Origin: Amphritea japonica ATCC BAA-1530
Lineage (GTDB): Bacteria > Pseudomonadota > Gammaproteobacteria > Pseudomonadales > Balneatricaceae
Direction: 5' to 3'
Length of the DNA: 64,000 nucleotides
NCBI RefSeq assembly: GCF_016592435.1
Contig: NZ_AP014545.1
Location: forward strand, 2,674,693 to 2,738,692
Shown here: in pieces, positions 8,202 through 16,747 of the stretch
Layout: every line of letters begins with the position of its first letter
Numbering within the stretch: position 1 is the stretch's first letter
The notes under the pieces: generated by a model
Database searches by the model: none
Told to the model about the DNA's origin: nothing
The model's input: the letters and a program-made list of their open reading frames with translations, nothing else
Translations under genes and position numbers: made by a program

Positions 8202-10265
8202 TCAGAGATCTTTACACAAGCGAAGAGCGTCATACATCGCCGCATGCACATTACGCTGAGACACACAGTCACCCAGACGCCACAGGATCATGCCATCCGC
8301 ATCTTCACTGAGAACAGGCTGAGGCTTGATATCAAACAGCGCCTCATTGTTGATCTGTCCCTTATTAAGGGACTCCTCTTTCAGCGCGTAAAACAGCTCT
8401 TCGTTCGGACGGGTACCGTTTTCTACCACAATCTGGTCAACCACCCGCTCTTCGCGCTGCGCGGTATACTCGTTCTCCAGAACAGCCACCAGGCTATCAC
8501 CTTCGCGATACACTTTTTCCAGCAGATAGTCCGAGGTCATAATCACCTCTTTCTCATACAACGAGCGATAGTAAGTAGGGAACGTCGTTCCACCAATACC
8601 CACACCCGGCTTGATATCATCGGTTACGATCTCAACCAGCGACCCTTTCGACGCCAGATAATCAGCGGCAGAAAGGCCTGAGAATTCGCAGATAGTATCG
8701 TAGATCAGTACGTTTTTGCCCGGCTCAACCTTGCCGCTGAGAATATCCCAGCTAGAGACAACCAAGCCCTCTGCAGCACCCCACTCAGGGTTCTGATCGA
8801 TAAAGGGACTACCACCGGTCGCGATCACACAAACATCTGGCTTCAGCTCTCTAACCAGTTCTTCATTGGCTTCGGTGCCCAGACGAACATCAACACCCAG
8901 GCGCTCAATTTCCATCGCTAACCAGCGTGTAATACCGGCAATCTGATCCCGCTGCGGGGCTTTAGCCGCCAGCGTAATCTGACCACCCAGCTCTTCCGCT
9001 TTTTCGACAAGCACAACCTGATGGCCCCGTTCAGCAGCAACCCGCGCCGCTTCCAGACCACCCGGGCCACCCCCGATAACCACCACCTTGCGAACCTTGC
9101 CGGTAGTCTTCTCAATAATATGTGGCAGCCCCATGTACTCACGGGACGTCGCCGCATTCTGGATACAAAGCACATCCAGGCCCTGGTACTGTCGGTCGAT
9201 ACAGTAGTTTGCACCCACACACTGACGGATCTGATCGACCTGATCATTCTTAATCTTGGCAATGATATGCGGGTCGGCAATATGGGCGCGGGTCATACCC
9301 ACAAAATCCACATAGCCGGCTTCGATAATACGCTTAGCCTGATTCGGGTCTTTAATGTTCTGGGCATGAATCACCGGAACAGATACAACTTCTTTGATGC
9401 CCGCCGCCAGATGCAAGAACGGCTCCGGTGGATAACTCATATTCGGGATAACGTTTGCCAGGGTATTGTGAGTATCACAACCCGAGCCAACCACACCGAA
9501 GAAATCAAGCTCTCCGGTCGCATCATAATACGCAGCGATCTGCTTCATATCGTCGTGGTTCAAACCATCAGGATGAAATTCATCACCGGTGATACGCATC
9601 CCCACAACAAAATCACGACCGACTTCCGCACGAACCGCTTTCAATACTTCCATACCAAAGCGCATACGGTTTTCGAAGCTCCCGCCCCACTTATCGGTAC
9701 GTTTGTTAACCCGTGGAGACCAGAACTGATCGACCAGGTGCTGGTGAACCGCTGACAGTTCAACACCGTCCAGACCACCCTCTTTAGCGCGGCGTGCCGC
9801 CTGAGCGAAATCACCGATAACCCGCCAGATATCTTCCTCTTCAATAATCTTACAGGTCGCACGGTGGACCGGCTCACGAATACCGGAGGGAGACATCAGG
9901 TTAGTCCAGTTTTCTCCGTCCCAACGGGAACGACGACCCATATGCGTGATCTGAATCATGATCTTGCCGCCGTGCTTATGCACCGCATCTGCCAGGTTCT
10001 GAAAATGCGGGATGATACGATCGGTCGACAGGTTGACCGAACTCCACCAGCTTTGAGGACTGTCGATGGATACCACACTGGAACCACCACAAATACTCAG
10101 GCCACAGCCACCTTTGGCTTTCTCCTCGTAGTATTTAACGTAGCGATCAGTCGTCATACCGCCGTCGGTCGCATAAACCTCGGCGTGAGCTGTACTGACA
10201 ATACGGTTACGGATTGTCAGATTGTTAATCTTTAAAGGCTCAAACAGAACATCAAACTGGGACAT
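8202..10265 (-). CDS. dgcA: Dimethylglycine demethylase, trimethylamine dehydrogenase/OYE-like flavoprotein
   Basis: 687 residues in the standard order of the trimethylamine dehydrogenase / dienoyl-CoA reductase family: an N-terminal FMN TIM barrel (residues about 1-350, opening FDVLFEPLKINNLTIRNRIV), an iron-sulfur cysteine region (CVGANYCIDRQY then LCIQNAATSREY, a relaxed form of C-x2-C-x3-C), then a FAD/NAD(P) domain with VVVIGGGPGGLEAARVAAE. In betaine catabolism DgcA oxidises a methyl group of dimethylglycine to formaldehyde, yielding sarcosine. It lies at the head of dgcAB-etf with the DUF5943-like gene and the M19-like gene upstream, the same order as PA5396-PA5401. Stachydrine or another N-methyl demethylase is an alternative, but the context supports DgcA. 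Confidence 0.92.
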   Translation of the reverse strand: MSQFDVLFEPLKINNLTIRNRIVSTAHAEVYATDGGMTTDRYVKYYEEKAKGGCGLSICGGSSVVSIDSPQSWWSSVNLSTDRIIPHFQNLADAVHKHGGKIMIQITHMGRRSRWDGENWTNLMSPSGIREPVHRATCKIIEEEDIWRVIGDFAQAARRAKEGGLDGVELSAVHQHLVDQFWSPRVNKRTDKWGGSFENRMRFGMEVLKAVRAEVGRDFVVGMRITGDEFHPDGLNHDDMKQIAAYYDATGELDFFGVVGSGCDTHNTLANVIPNMSYPPEPFLHLAAGIKEVVSVPVIHAQNIKDPNQAKRIIEAGYVDFVGMTRAHIADPHIIAKIKNDQVDQIRQCVGANYCIDRQYQGLDVLCIQNAATSREYMGLPHIIEKTTGKVRKVVVIGGGPGGLEAARVAAERGHQVVLVEKAEELGGQITLAAKAPQRDQIAGITRWLAMEIERLGVDVRLGTEANEELVRELKPDVCVIATGGSPFIDQNPEWGAAEGLVVSSWDILSGKVEPGKNVLIYDTICEFSGLSAADYLASKGSLVEIVTDDIKPGVGIGGTTFPTYYRSLYEKEVIMTSDYLLEKVYREGDSLVAVLENEYTAQREERVVDQIVVENGTRPNEELFYALKEESLNKGQINNEALFDIKPQPVLSEDADGMILWRLGDCVSQRNVHAAMYDALRLCKDL

Positions 10266-10356
10266 AGTAGACTCCCACCTTTTTCGTTGCCGGCACGCAG
10301 GCCGTAATTCTTATTCGTCAGGGCAGACCTGTCGGCCTGCCTGTATTTTTTCGTTC

Positions 10357-10887
10357 TTACAGTGGTGTTACTTCAAAGTAACCCACGTCACAGCCATCCT
10401 CAGCCGCGCACTGGGTCTGTTCGGCCTTAGTGCGAACCTCGTAGCCCAGGTTTTCAGCGATCTGATCCAGCGCACCGGCAAACCAGCCGGTAAACATGTA
10501 ATCCACTTTACGGTTCACTTTGCCGTACTGATAAACAAAGGCAGAGTTTTCTAAACGTACTTTGGCGGTACCCGCTTCCAGATCCAGCTCTTCAGTGATG
10601 AAAAAGCCCCAGCCGCGCTGCGACAAACGCTTGAGGTAGTGATGCCAAACATCCGCGCCGCTCAAGCCATGCTCAGCCGCTTCTTTTTCACACCAGTAAT
10701 GAGCAGACTTATAACCCGCCTTGTATAGAATATCGGCATAGCGATCAGCACCGATCTCTTCCTCAATACCCATGTGGTTATTGACGAAGAAATGACGCGG
10801 CACATACAACATTGGCAGTGCATCCGTGGTCCATACTCCGGTCTCATCATTTACATCGATTGGCATTTCTGGCGCATGTACACCCAT
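10357..10887 (-). CDS. Conserved betaine-locus protein (DUF5943 / V4R-like)
   Basis: 176 residues with no catalytic motif that I recognise. The central and C-terminal part (KRLSQRGWGFFITEELDLE ... YMFTGWFAGALDQIAENLGY ... CAAEDGCDVGYFEV) has the look of a V4R-like small-molecule-binding domain, with a C-x5-C pair near the end. The same kind of gene lies between dipeptidase-like and dgcA genes in Pseudomonas (PA5397 position), so it is probably part of dimethylglycine breakdown, perhaps as an accessory or sensor protein. It has a probable operonic relation with dgcA 91 bases downstream. Confidence 0.75.
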   Translation of the reverse strand: MGVHAPEMPIDVNDETGVWTTDALPMLYVPRHFFVNNHMGIEEEIGADRYADILYKAGYKSAHYWCEKEAAEHGLSGADVWHHYLKRLSQRGWGFFITEELDLEAGTAKVRLENSAFVYQYGKVNRKVDYMFTGWFAGALDQIAENLGYEVRTKAEQTQCAAEDGCDVGYFEVTPL

Positions 10888-10949
10888 AATTCTTTACCTC
10901 AAAATTCTTTTATTTTTTACTAACAAATTCTATTCATACATCTACTTTT

Positions 10950-11070
10950 TAAAGCGTAACGAGCGCCGATGAGACAAGGCATCAGGACGGTGAGCAAGCG
11001 GAATTTAGTTCACTAAATGAGCATCGCGAGCCGGCCCGATAACGCCGTATCATCAAGCGCAGTAGCTTTA
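10950..11070 (-). repeat. Imperfect inverted repeat between the M19-like and DUF5943-like genes
   Basis: TAAAGCG..GAGCGC..GATGA at the left is mirrored imperfectly by TCATCAAGCGC..GCTTTA at the right, with an inner perfect ATTTAGT/ACTAAAT hairpin. The right arm overlaps the stop codon of the upstream gene. It resembles the theme of the hairpin at 8108-8164 (GTGAGC and GAGCAT blocks around a short stem). Confidence 0.5.
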
Positions 11071-12045
11071 AGAACCCCAGACGTCGCGCAGAAGATCCAC
11101 CCAGTTCTCACCCATAATCTTGCGCACCTGGCTTTCAGAGAAACCATCGCGCAACAGAGCCTCAGTCAGGTTCGGGAATTCACCAACAGTACGGATACCT
11201 TTTGGATTAATGATCTCGCCAAAACGGGTCAGACGACGGGCATAGCCTTTATCGTGGGTCAGGTATTCAAAGAAATCGTGACCGTGACCCTGAGTGAAGT
11301 CGGTACCGATACCGATCGCGTCTTCTCCCACAATGTTGTAGACATAACGGATCGCTTCAACGTAGTCATCCACCGTGGCATTAACACCAGCACGCAGGAA
11401 CGGGGTAAACATAGTCACGCCGACAAAACCGCCTTTATCAGCGATATATTTCAACTCTTCATCGGAACGATTACGGGGATGCTCTTTCAATCCATCCGGT
11501 AAACAATGGGAGTAAGCAACCCGCTGCTTCGACTCATCGATCACTTCTTTAGCGGTATTCGGGCCAACGTGAGACAGATCACAGAGCATACCGTGCTTGT
11601 TCATCTCAGCGACGATCTCACGACCAAAACCAGACAAACCACCATCACGCTCATAACAACCGGTACCTACCAGGTTCTGGGTGTTGTAACACATCTGCAC
11701 AATGCCCACGCCCAGGTCTTTAAACACTTTTACATAGCCGATCTGGTCTTCAAACGCATTGGCATTCTGAAAGCCCATCATCACCCCGGTTTTACCTTCC
11801 CGCTTGGCCCGGTGGATATCTTCAGTGGTACGCACCTTCAGCAACAGGTCACTGCTCTCTTCGATCAACCCGTTCATCTCGACTATGTTACGCACGGTGC
11901 CTTCAAAATTTTCCCAGAATGCAACGGTGCAGTTAGCGGCAGTCAGGCCACCTTTAGCCATATCTTCAAACAGAGCGCGTTCCCATTTAGCGCAGATCAA
12001 ACCATCGATAATGATGGAATCATTGTGCAGATCAGCTGGGGTCAT
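11068..12045 (-). CDS. M19 (membrane dipeptidase-like) amidohydrolase of the betaine locus
   Basis: 325 residues with the overall fold pattern of M19 renal dipeptidases: CDLSHVG and YSHCLPDGLKEHPRN correspond to the two C-terminal zinc histidines, and GIGTDFTQGH is the late Asp loop. However the N-terminal HxD metal pair (normally DGHND) reads IIIDGLICAKW, and the bridging Glu segment reads GFQNANAF, so three of five expected ligands are absent. The gene heads the dgc operon in the same place as PA5396 of Pseudomonas. A role in dimethylglycine or one-carbon handling is plausible, but true dipeptidase activity is doubtful. The start has a GGA-rich site upstream and no better alternative. Confidence 0.75.
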   Translation of the reverse strand: MTPADLHNDSIIIDGLICAKWERALFEDMAKGGLTAANCTVAFWENFEGTVRNIVEMNGLIEESSDLLLKVRTTEDIHRAKREGKTGVMMGFQNANAFEDQIGYVKVFKDLGVGIVQMCYNTQNLVGTGCYERDGGLSGFGREIVAEMNKHGMLCDLSHVGPNTAKEVIDESKQRVAYSHCLPDGLKEHPRNRSDEELKYIADKGGFVGVTMFTPFLRAGVNATVDDYVEAIRYVYNIVGEDAIGIGTDFTQGHGHDFFEYLTHDKGYARRLTRFGEIINPKGIRTVGEFPNLTEALLRDGFSESQVRKIMGENWVDLLRDVWGS

Positions 12046-12343
12046 GGTCGTTATCCTTCTAAATCATAATTATCGGTACCCGGTAAACTCACAGGCCCGC
12101 AGGCAAAAAGGACTGCAACAGACCTTTCCATCATTCAAATCAGTGTAGTTTTTCAAGAAAAATTAGAAGGGGCTGGAAACGACTTACTCAATACCAAAAG
12201 CGACGAAGGCGGTAAAAATGAGTTCAGAAAGCGTATTCACGATAGGTTATAGAGCAGAAAAACTAATAGCGTATAACAACAGAGAGTTCAGGAACCGCAG
12301 AAAGCGTTAGAAAGCGGGAGAATCAGCAGAGAACCCTTATGGC
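12046..12343. other. Intergenic region upstream of the dgc operon
   Basis: Contains the promoter of the M19-dgc operon on its left side (minus strand) and the downstream end of the protease cluster on its right. No gene, terminator or clear operator was seen; a GbdR site is expected from known regulation but I could not place one. Confidence 0.4.
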
Positions 12344-12597
12344 CTAAATCAGATAATTATATTTGTTTACGGCTTCCTCCAGCGTATTGCTGGCAAACAG
12401 GCCTTCACTATTATTATAAACACAGAAAATATCGCAGGAAATTCACCTTTAAGAAACACTTCTGCGGTTAAAGTTTTATCAATTGTTTCACCACGATACT
12501 GTGCCAGCGCTTTAACAAAAGAGGGTTCCGGATCACCCTCTGTATTGAAGCCATGAAGCAATTCTTTAAGATCCAGAATATCTGCATTTATCAACAC
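12344..12597 (-). pseudogene. Small hypothetical protein with an apparent -1 frameshift
   Basis: The frame starting at 12597 (MLINADILDLKELLHGF...) is coding-like for about 53 codons, then turns into a hydrophobic and basic tail (IFSVFIIIVKACLPAIRW) ending at 12367. If one base is re-read at the run GAATTTCC (about 12437-12444), the other frame continues as CDIFCVYNNSEGLFASNT and LEEAVNKYNYLI to a stop at 12344, which looks far more protein-like. So the gene probably encodes about 84 residues and has lost or gained a base at the T run, by mutation or sequence error. It follows the protease gene by ten bases, so it is probably in the same operon. Function unknown. Confidence 0.5.
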
Positions 12598-12607
12598 AGC
12601 TCCAGCT

Positions 12608-13477
12608 TTAATGCTCTTTCAGAACTTTATCCAGCATTCGACTATAGTGCGTGGTCTCGGTAAATAATGTTTTGGAAGCATCATCTCCGGCCCGGGCACC
12701 CACAATTGTACCTACAAAGAAATGATAGATTCCATAACTTATACCCGGCAGATCATCTTCGAAATACCAAAGCACATCCTCATCTTCGGTCTGGCCGGGA
12801 AAGCTTTTTTTCAAGTTAAGGGTCACCACAAGCGGGCCACCCGAAGCTCCTTCATATGAGTAGCAGTAGGCTTTTTTCATACCAGAAGCACCACCATTAA
12901 CCTGCCGACAACGATCATAGGTTAATACTTTACCTTTCTGGCCTATACCAGTATCAGCACTGTAACCTGCCATCGTAGCAAAGGCATCCGGATCAAACAT
13001 ATCCGGATCCATCAGATCAGTGTAATCGTAAGGTGCATTTATCAAAGGCTTAATATCAAAACGAGAGACCGAACGGTCAATTCTAGCAATAGCATAATCC
13101 CCTTGATGGGTCTCTGCTTTGAGGATGGACTCAATCTTCCGCGATACTTTTTTACCGCTATTTGTGACCCAGGAAACACTGTTGGGGCCCACATCAAAGG
13201 AGCCATCCCCTTTCACCCAATGATCTACACAATGACCCGCTCCCAGAATAATAACGCCATCCTTTTTCAGATCATCAGTCACCAGCGACCAGCTACACCC
13301 TTCGGCCACTGTCGCACTTTTATTACTGATTGAACGACCTACTGCAGCCAGCCAATCAGGCGAGCCTGATCCTCTTATCTGACGCGTGTCACCGGCCTGC
13401 ATATCAGGGTATTCTGCGAAGCTACTCGAAGCGACCAGCATGAGCACTACTACAAAACAATACTTTAGCTTTATCAT
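12608..13477 (-). CDS. Secreted trypsin-like serine protease
   Basis: 289 residues with a clear signal peptide (MIKLKYCFVVVLMLVASSSFA, cleavage near residue 21) and the chymotrypsin-fold triad: His82 in GAGHCVD, Asp128 in GDYAIARI and Ser212 in YEGASGGPL. Cysteines near 61/83 and 190/205 could form disulfides. It should act in the periplasm or outside the cell; the substrate is unknown. It overlaps the upstream gene by four bases (ATGA type) and is followed after ten bases by the small frameshifted gene, so the three look like one operon. This cluster interrupts the betaine locus and has no obvious link to it. Confidence 0.85.
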   Translation of the reverse strand: MIKLKYCFVVVLMLVASSSFAEYPDMQAGDTRQIRGSGSPDWLAAVGRSISNKSATVAEGCSWSLVTDDLKKDGVIILGAGHCVDHWVKGDGSFDVGPNSVSWVTNSGKKVSRKIESILKAETHQGDYAIARIDRSVSRFDIKPLINAPYDYTDLMDPDMFDPDAFATMAGYSADTGIGQKGKVLTYDRCRQVNGGASGMKKAYCYSYEGASGGPLVVTLNLKKSFPGQTEDEDVLWYFEDDLPGISYGIYHFFVGTIVGARAGDDASKTLFTETTHYSRMLDKVLKEH

Positions 13478-13860
13478 CGTACTATCCGCGCTTGCCTTTC
13501 TGACAGATTCGTCACTTCAGTCATCACTTTATCCTGCCACTCTACTAATTGTTCAAGCGCATAACCACGAGCCATTGCACTATAGCTATAGAATGCTATA
13601 AACCGTTGGCCGATGTGCAATTGGTAAGTATCATGCTGAGTTGTTTTCCGCCCCGGCATAGTCAGCTCAGTTTGCTGCCATGAAGGCAGCGGTTCATCAG
13701 GAAAAATCTGCTGGTTAAGCCTGACCCGAAAGCGATCAAACAGCCAGCAATCTCCACCTTCAAAGTCGGCTATTTCTGGTTCAAGAACTTCAACTATGTC
13801 CACATCAACAATATAAGCTGAACTCTCTATCAATACTTGTATATCTATATCTTTCAACAT
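13474..13860 (-). CDS. Hypothetical protein, first gene of the protease cluster
   Basis: 128 residues, no signal peptide and no domain I recognise. It opens MLKDIDIQVLIESSAYIVDV and has a central stretch with aromatic and charged residues (DCWLFDRFRVRLNQQIF). The style resembles small cytoplasmic beta-rich proteins with an interaction role. Its stop overlaps the start of the protease gene by four bases, so translation is likely coupled and the two products probably work together, for example as a partner or inhibitor, but this is inference only. Confidence 0.6.
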   Translation of the reverse strand: MLKDIDIQVLIESSAYIVDVDIVEVLEPEIADFEGGDCWLFDRFRVRLNQQIFPDEPLPSWQQTELTMPGRKTTQHDTYQLHIGQRFIAFYSYSAMARGYALEQLVEWQDKVMTEVTNLSERQARIVR

Positions 13861-13992
13861 CAGCGCAGATCACTTCAGAGTATCCATCGTTGATGATGCT
13901 ATCATGGCAACCGCTGTTCGTAATCCAGCGGTTCGCTCGATATCAGATAAATAATGACTATAGTGATTACGTTCATAGAAAACGGGTAACCC

Positions 13993-14316
13993 ATGACAAG
14001 GTTTCAGGTACCAAAAAAGAAGATTGAAGAGCTACTTAATCTTCACTCACTAAAAGCACAATCGAGTAGCTATGACCGCGGTGTCTGTGTACTGGCAGTC
14101 AGTAATGTCAGAGAAAAACTGATGGCTATATCAACAAATAAGCAAGATTCTATCGATCTGCAACACGCTATCAGTGAGGTAGCAAAACTGGCAGAGCAAT
14201 ACTCTGACCCGGATGGTGAGTACACTTCCGGAAAAAGCAGTGTGATAGGCCTGCTTGATGATCTCTACCGCTTGAAGTTTGATCAGGAAGAACCATCAGA
14301 CCATCCTGCTCTCTGA
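13993..14316 (+). CDS. Hypothetical protein
   Basis: 107 residues, hydrophilic and helical, opening MTRFQVPKKKIEELLNLHSL. It has no membrane segment or motif that I recognise. It converges with gbdR (six bases between stops) and is divergent from the protease cluster. Coding character is moderate, and the ATG at 13993 is preceded by only a weak ribosome site. Confidence 0.55.
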   Translation: MTRFQVPKKKIEELLNLHSLKAQSSSYDRGVCVLAVSNVREKLMAISTNKQDSIDLQHAISEVAKLAEQYSDPDGEYTSGKSSVIGLLDDLYRLKFDQEEPSDHPAL

Positions 14317-14322
14317 ATATAC

Positions 14323-15444
14323 CTATTTATCCCGCTTATCCTTCAACGGAATCGAGCCAAAGGTAGACTCGGTTTTGGCTTCTGTAAAAGTATCTCTGGT
14401 CGCAAGCTCTTTAATAACAGGCTTCGTTTTAACAGGCGTAATCGACTGAGAGCTTTCTGCACCCTCTTCCCCACCCTTATTCACCACTGAGCGCTCTTCC
14501 CGGGGTGGAATCCCCATCTGTTCACGGTAACACTTACTGAAATGAGGGCTGGAGACAAACCCACAGGCCGCAGCAATATCAATAATCGACATTGTGGTCT
14601 GCTTTAACAGTTGCCGCGCCCGCAACAACCTTAGCTTGAGATAGTAACGGGACGGGGAGCATTTCAAAAATTTCTGGAACAGCCTTTCCATCTGCCGACG
14701 GGAGAGATCAACATAGTGAGCCAGCTCATCCATTTCGATCACTTCTTCAATATTGGCTTCCATCAATGACACTATTTCTAACAGCTTGGGTTGAGTGGTT
14801 CCCAATACATGACGCAGAGGTACTTTTTGCTGATCTTTATCATCGCGAACACGATCACAGATAAACATCTCTGAGATAGCCGCCGACAGCTGATAACCAT
14901 GCTCCAGCTTGATCACATTCAACATCATATCCAGCGGCACCGTACCGCCGGTACAGGTCATCCGTCCCCGGTCCAGGCTGAACAAACGATTGGAACAGAT
15001 GACTTTAGGAAATGCCTCCTGAAGGGCTGCAAGGTATTCCCAGTGGGTACTGCATTCGTAGCCATCCATCAAACCGGCATCCGCCAACAAGTAGGCTCCG
15101 GTACAGATTGCTCCAAGCTTGCAGCCTTTTCGCTCCATCTCCTGTAACCAGTTGATATGACTGCGATCGTAGACTTTGGTGATATTCAGGCCACCGGCGA
15201 CGATCACCATATCCAGATTCGGACGGCTCTCAACACCGGCATCGGGTGTGATGGTAATACCGTCACTGGCACTGACAGGCTGACCGTCCATTGTCAGTGT
15301 GTACCAGGAATATAACTCCTCACCGCTGAGCTGATTCGCCATACGCAAGGCCTCAACGGCAGACGCCAGTGAGATCATGGTGAAATTATTCAGTAACAGG
15401 AAACCAATCGCACGGGGCTGGCCACCATTTACATCAAGAGTCAT
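14323..15444 (-). CDS. gbdR: Glycine betaine-responsive AraC-family activator with GATase1-like domain
   Basis: 373 residues: an N-terminal DJ-1/GATase1-like ligand domain (about 10-190, with IGFLLLNNFTMISLASAVEA and a CTGAYLLADAGL elbow) and a C-terminal AraC double helix-turn-helix (about 225-320; LSRRQMERLFQKFLKCSPSR and IDIAAACGFVSSPHFSKCYR). A Ser/Lys/Glu-rich tail of about 50 residues follows. It matches GbdR of Pseudomonas closely in remembered sequence; GbdR senses betaine or dimethylglycine and activates gbc, dgc, sox and related genes. It is monocistronic and lies among the genes it is expected to regulate. Two paralogous regulators occur at 23.98 and 35.29 kb, but this one is the best GbdR candidate. 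Confidence 0.85.
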   Translation of the reverse strand: MTLDVNGGQPRAIGFLLLNNFTMISLASAVEALRMANQLSGEELYSWYTLTMDGQPVSASDGITITPDAGVESRPNLDMVIVAGGLNITKVYDRSHINWLQEMERKGCKLGAICTGAYLLADAGLMDGYECSTHWEYLAALQEAFPKVICSNRLFSLDRGRMTCTGGTVPLDMMLNVIKLEHGYQLSAAISEMFICDRVRDDKDQQKVPLRHVLGTTQPKLLEIVSLMEANIEEVIEMDELAHYVDLSRRQMERLFQKFLKCSPSRYYLKLRLLRARQLLKQTTMSIIDIAAACGFVSSPHFSKCYREQMGIPPREERSVVNKGGEEGAESSQSITPVKTKPVIKELATRDTFTEAKTESTFGSIPLKDKRDK

Positions 15445-16018
15445 ATGTAAACCTGTGCCTACACCGCATCCATTGCGTTATTAAATAGGCTATAAATTGA
15501 TATCTGAAAGCGAGTATTAAATCAGCGCTTATTATTAAGCCCTTATTTAACATCAATCTTTGCAATTGAGAACTCTTTATCCAAAGATTACAACGATTTA
15601 GTTGAAGAGTTATCGTTCAGGCATGTTCACGGCGAAGCCTTTTCCAGGAAAGCCAGGTACAACACCCTTTAACCTTAGCATACCCTTTTGCTACGGGTTG
15701 CTTTGTGCTCAAAACGAACTTAGCAGACTTATTCACGCCTTTTCTAAAAAAGTTAACTTGCATTCATCTTACTTAGTCAGGTTGCCATTTGTGTCTAAAA
15801 GCTTATTAAACATCTGTTTTATAATTCAAATAAATACCGTCCTCTCTCTTACCCTTAAGATGTAAAACGTTGTAAACAATATGTAAACAGACTTGCCAAC
15901 CACCCCTGTAAAGCTCTATTTTCAGTAGTCAGGATTGCACACTCCTCGTAGGGATAATAAAAATAATCAGGCACGCCGGTTTAACGCACCTACCTGTGCC
16001 AAGGTAAAACACGCCTTT
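15445..16018. other. Divergent intergenic region between gbdR and the two-component operon
   Basis: About 570 AT-rich bases. It should hold the promoters of gbdR (left, minus strand) and of the response regulator operon (right, plus strand). Frames inside it lack ribosome sites and coding style. No riboswitch or terminator was recognised. Confidence 0.5.
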
Positions 16019-16747
16019 ATGAACACAGATGCCCGAATTCTTGTTGTCGATGATGAAGAACTGACCCGACACTGTCTGAGCAGTTATTTTGAAGAGGAAG
16101 GCTACACTGTCTTTACCGCAGATACAGCGGAGCAAGCTGAAGCGATTCTGCGTAGCGAAGCGATCGATGTGATTCTTCTGGATATCCGCCTGCCCGGCAA
16201 AGATGGCCTGACCCTTACCCGCGAACTGCGGGTTAATACGGAAGTGGGCATTATTCTGGTCACTGGCCGACAGGATGACGTCGACCGATTAATCGGCCTG
16301 GAGTGCGGTGCCGATGACTATGTCACTAAGCCTTTTAACCCCCGCGAAATTCTCGCCCGTACTAAAAACCTGGTGCGTCGGGTTCGCCACTGTACCGACC
16401 AGAAACCCACCGACTCGCTCCCCCATACGTTAAAAAGCTTCGAACGCTGGAAACTGAACCTGGACCGGCGCCAGCTTATTGATGAACAACAGCAGACTAT
16501 TCAACTGACTGAAGGTGAGTTTCAGTTACTCAATACGCTGATGGTCAATTCCGGCAGAGTGATGAGCCGGGAGCAGATACTCGAACAAATTCGCAACCGG
16601 GAGTGGGTGCCCAGTGATCGTACCGTTGATGTACTGATTGGACGGCTGCGCCGAAAACTGAACGATGACCCCGCCAATCCAAGAACCATTCTTACCGTCC
16701 ACGGTACTGGTTATCTGTTTACGCCCAAGCCTGTGGATATGCCATGA
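16019..16747 (+). CDS. OmpR-family response regulator (TorR-like)
   Basis: 242 residues: a receiver domain (ARILVVDDEELTRHC, phospho-acceptor Asp in LLDIRLPGKDG, Thr/Lys switch in VTGRQDD and YVTKPFNPRE) and a C-terminal winged helix (RVMSREQILEQIRNREW, RTVDVLIGRLRRKL). It is the first gene of a three-gene operon with a periplasmic binding protein and a hybrid kinase, each overlapping by four bases, which is the architecture of Tor-type sensor systems. The start at 16019 is chosen because the frame upstream lacks coding character; the ribosome site is weak. Its targets may be the nearby TRAP transporter or betaine genes. Confidence 0.88.
   Translation: MNTDARILVVDDEELTRHCLSSYFEEEGYTVFTADTAEQAEAILRSEAIDVILLDIRLPGKDGLTLTRELRVNTEVGIILVTGRQDDVDRLIGLECGADDYVTKPFNPREILARTKNLVRRVRHCTDQKPTDSLPHTLKSFERWKLNLDRRQLIDEQQQTIQLTEGEFQLLNTLMVNSGRVMSREQILEQIRNREWVPSDRTVDVLIGRLRRKLNDDPANPRTILTVHGTGYLFTPKPVDMP

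Noticed and set aside
9021-9755. 244-codon plus-strand frame opposite dgcA
   Set aside because: Shadow frame with no protein-like features; dgcA is certain.
15602-15865. 87-codon plus-strand frame in the gbdR upstream region
   Set aside because: No ribosome site, composition unlike a protein, and it occupies a promoter region.
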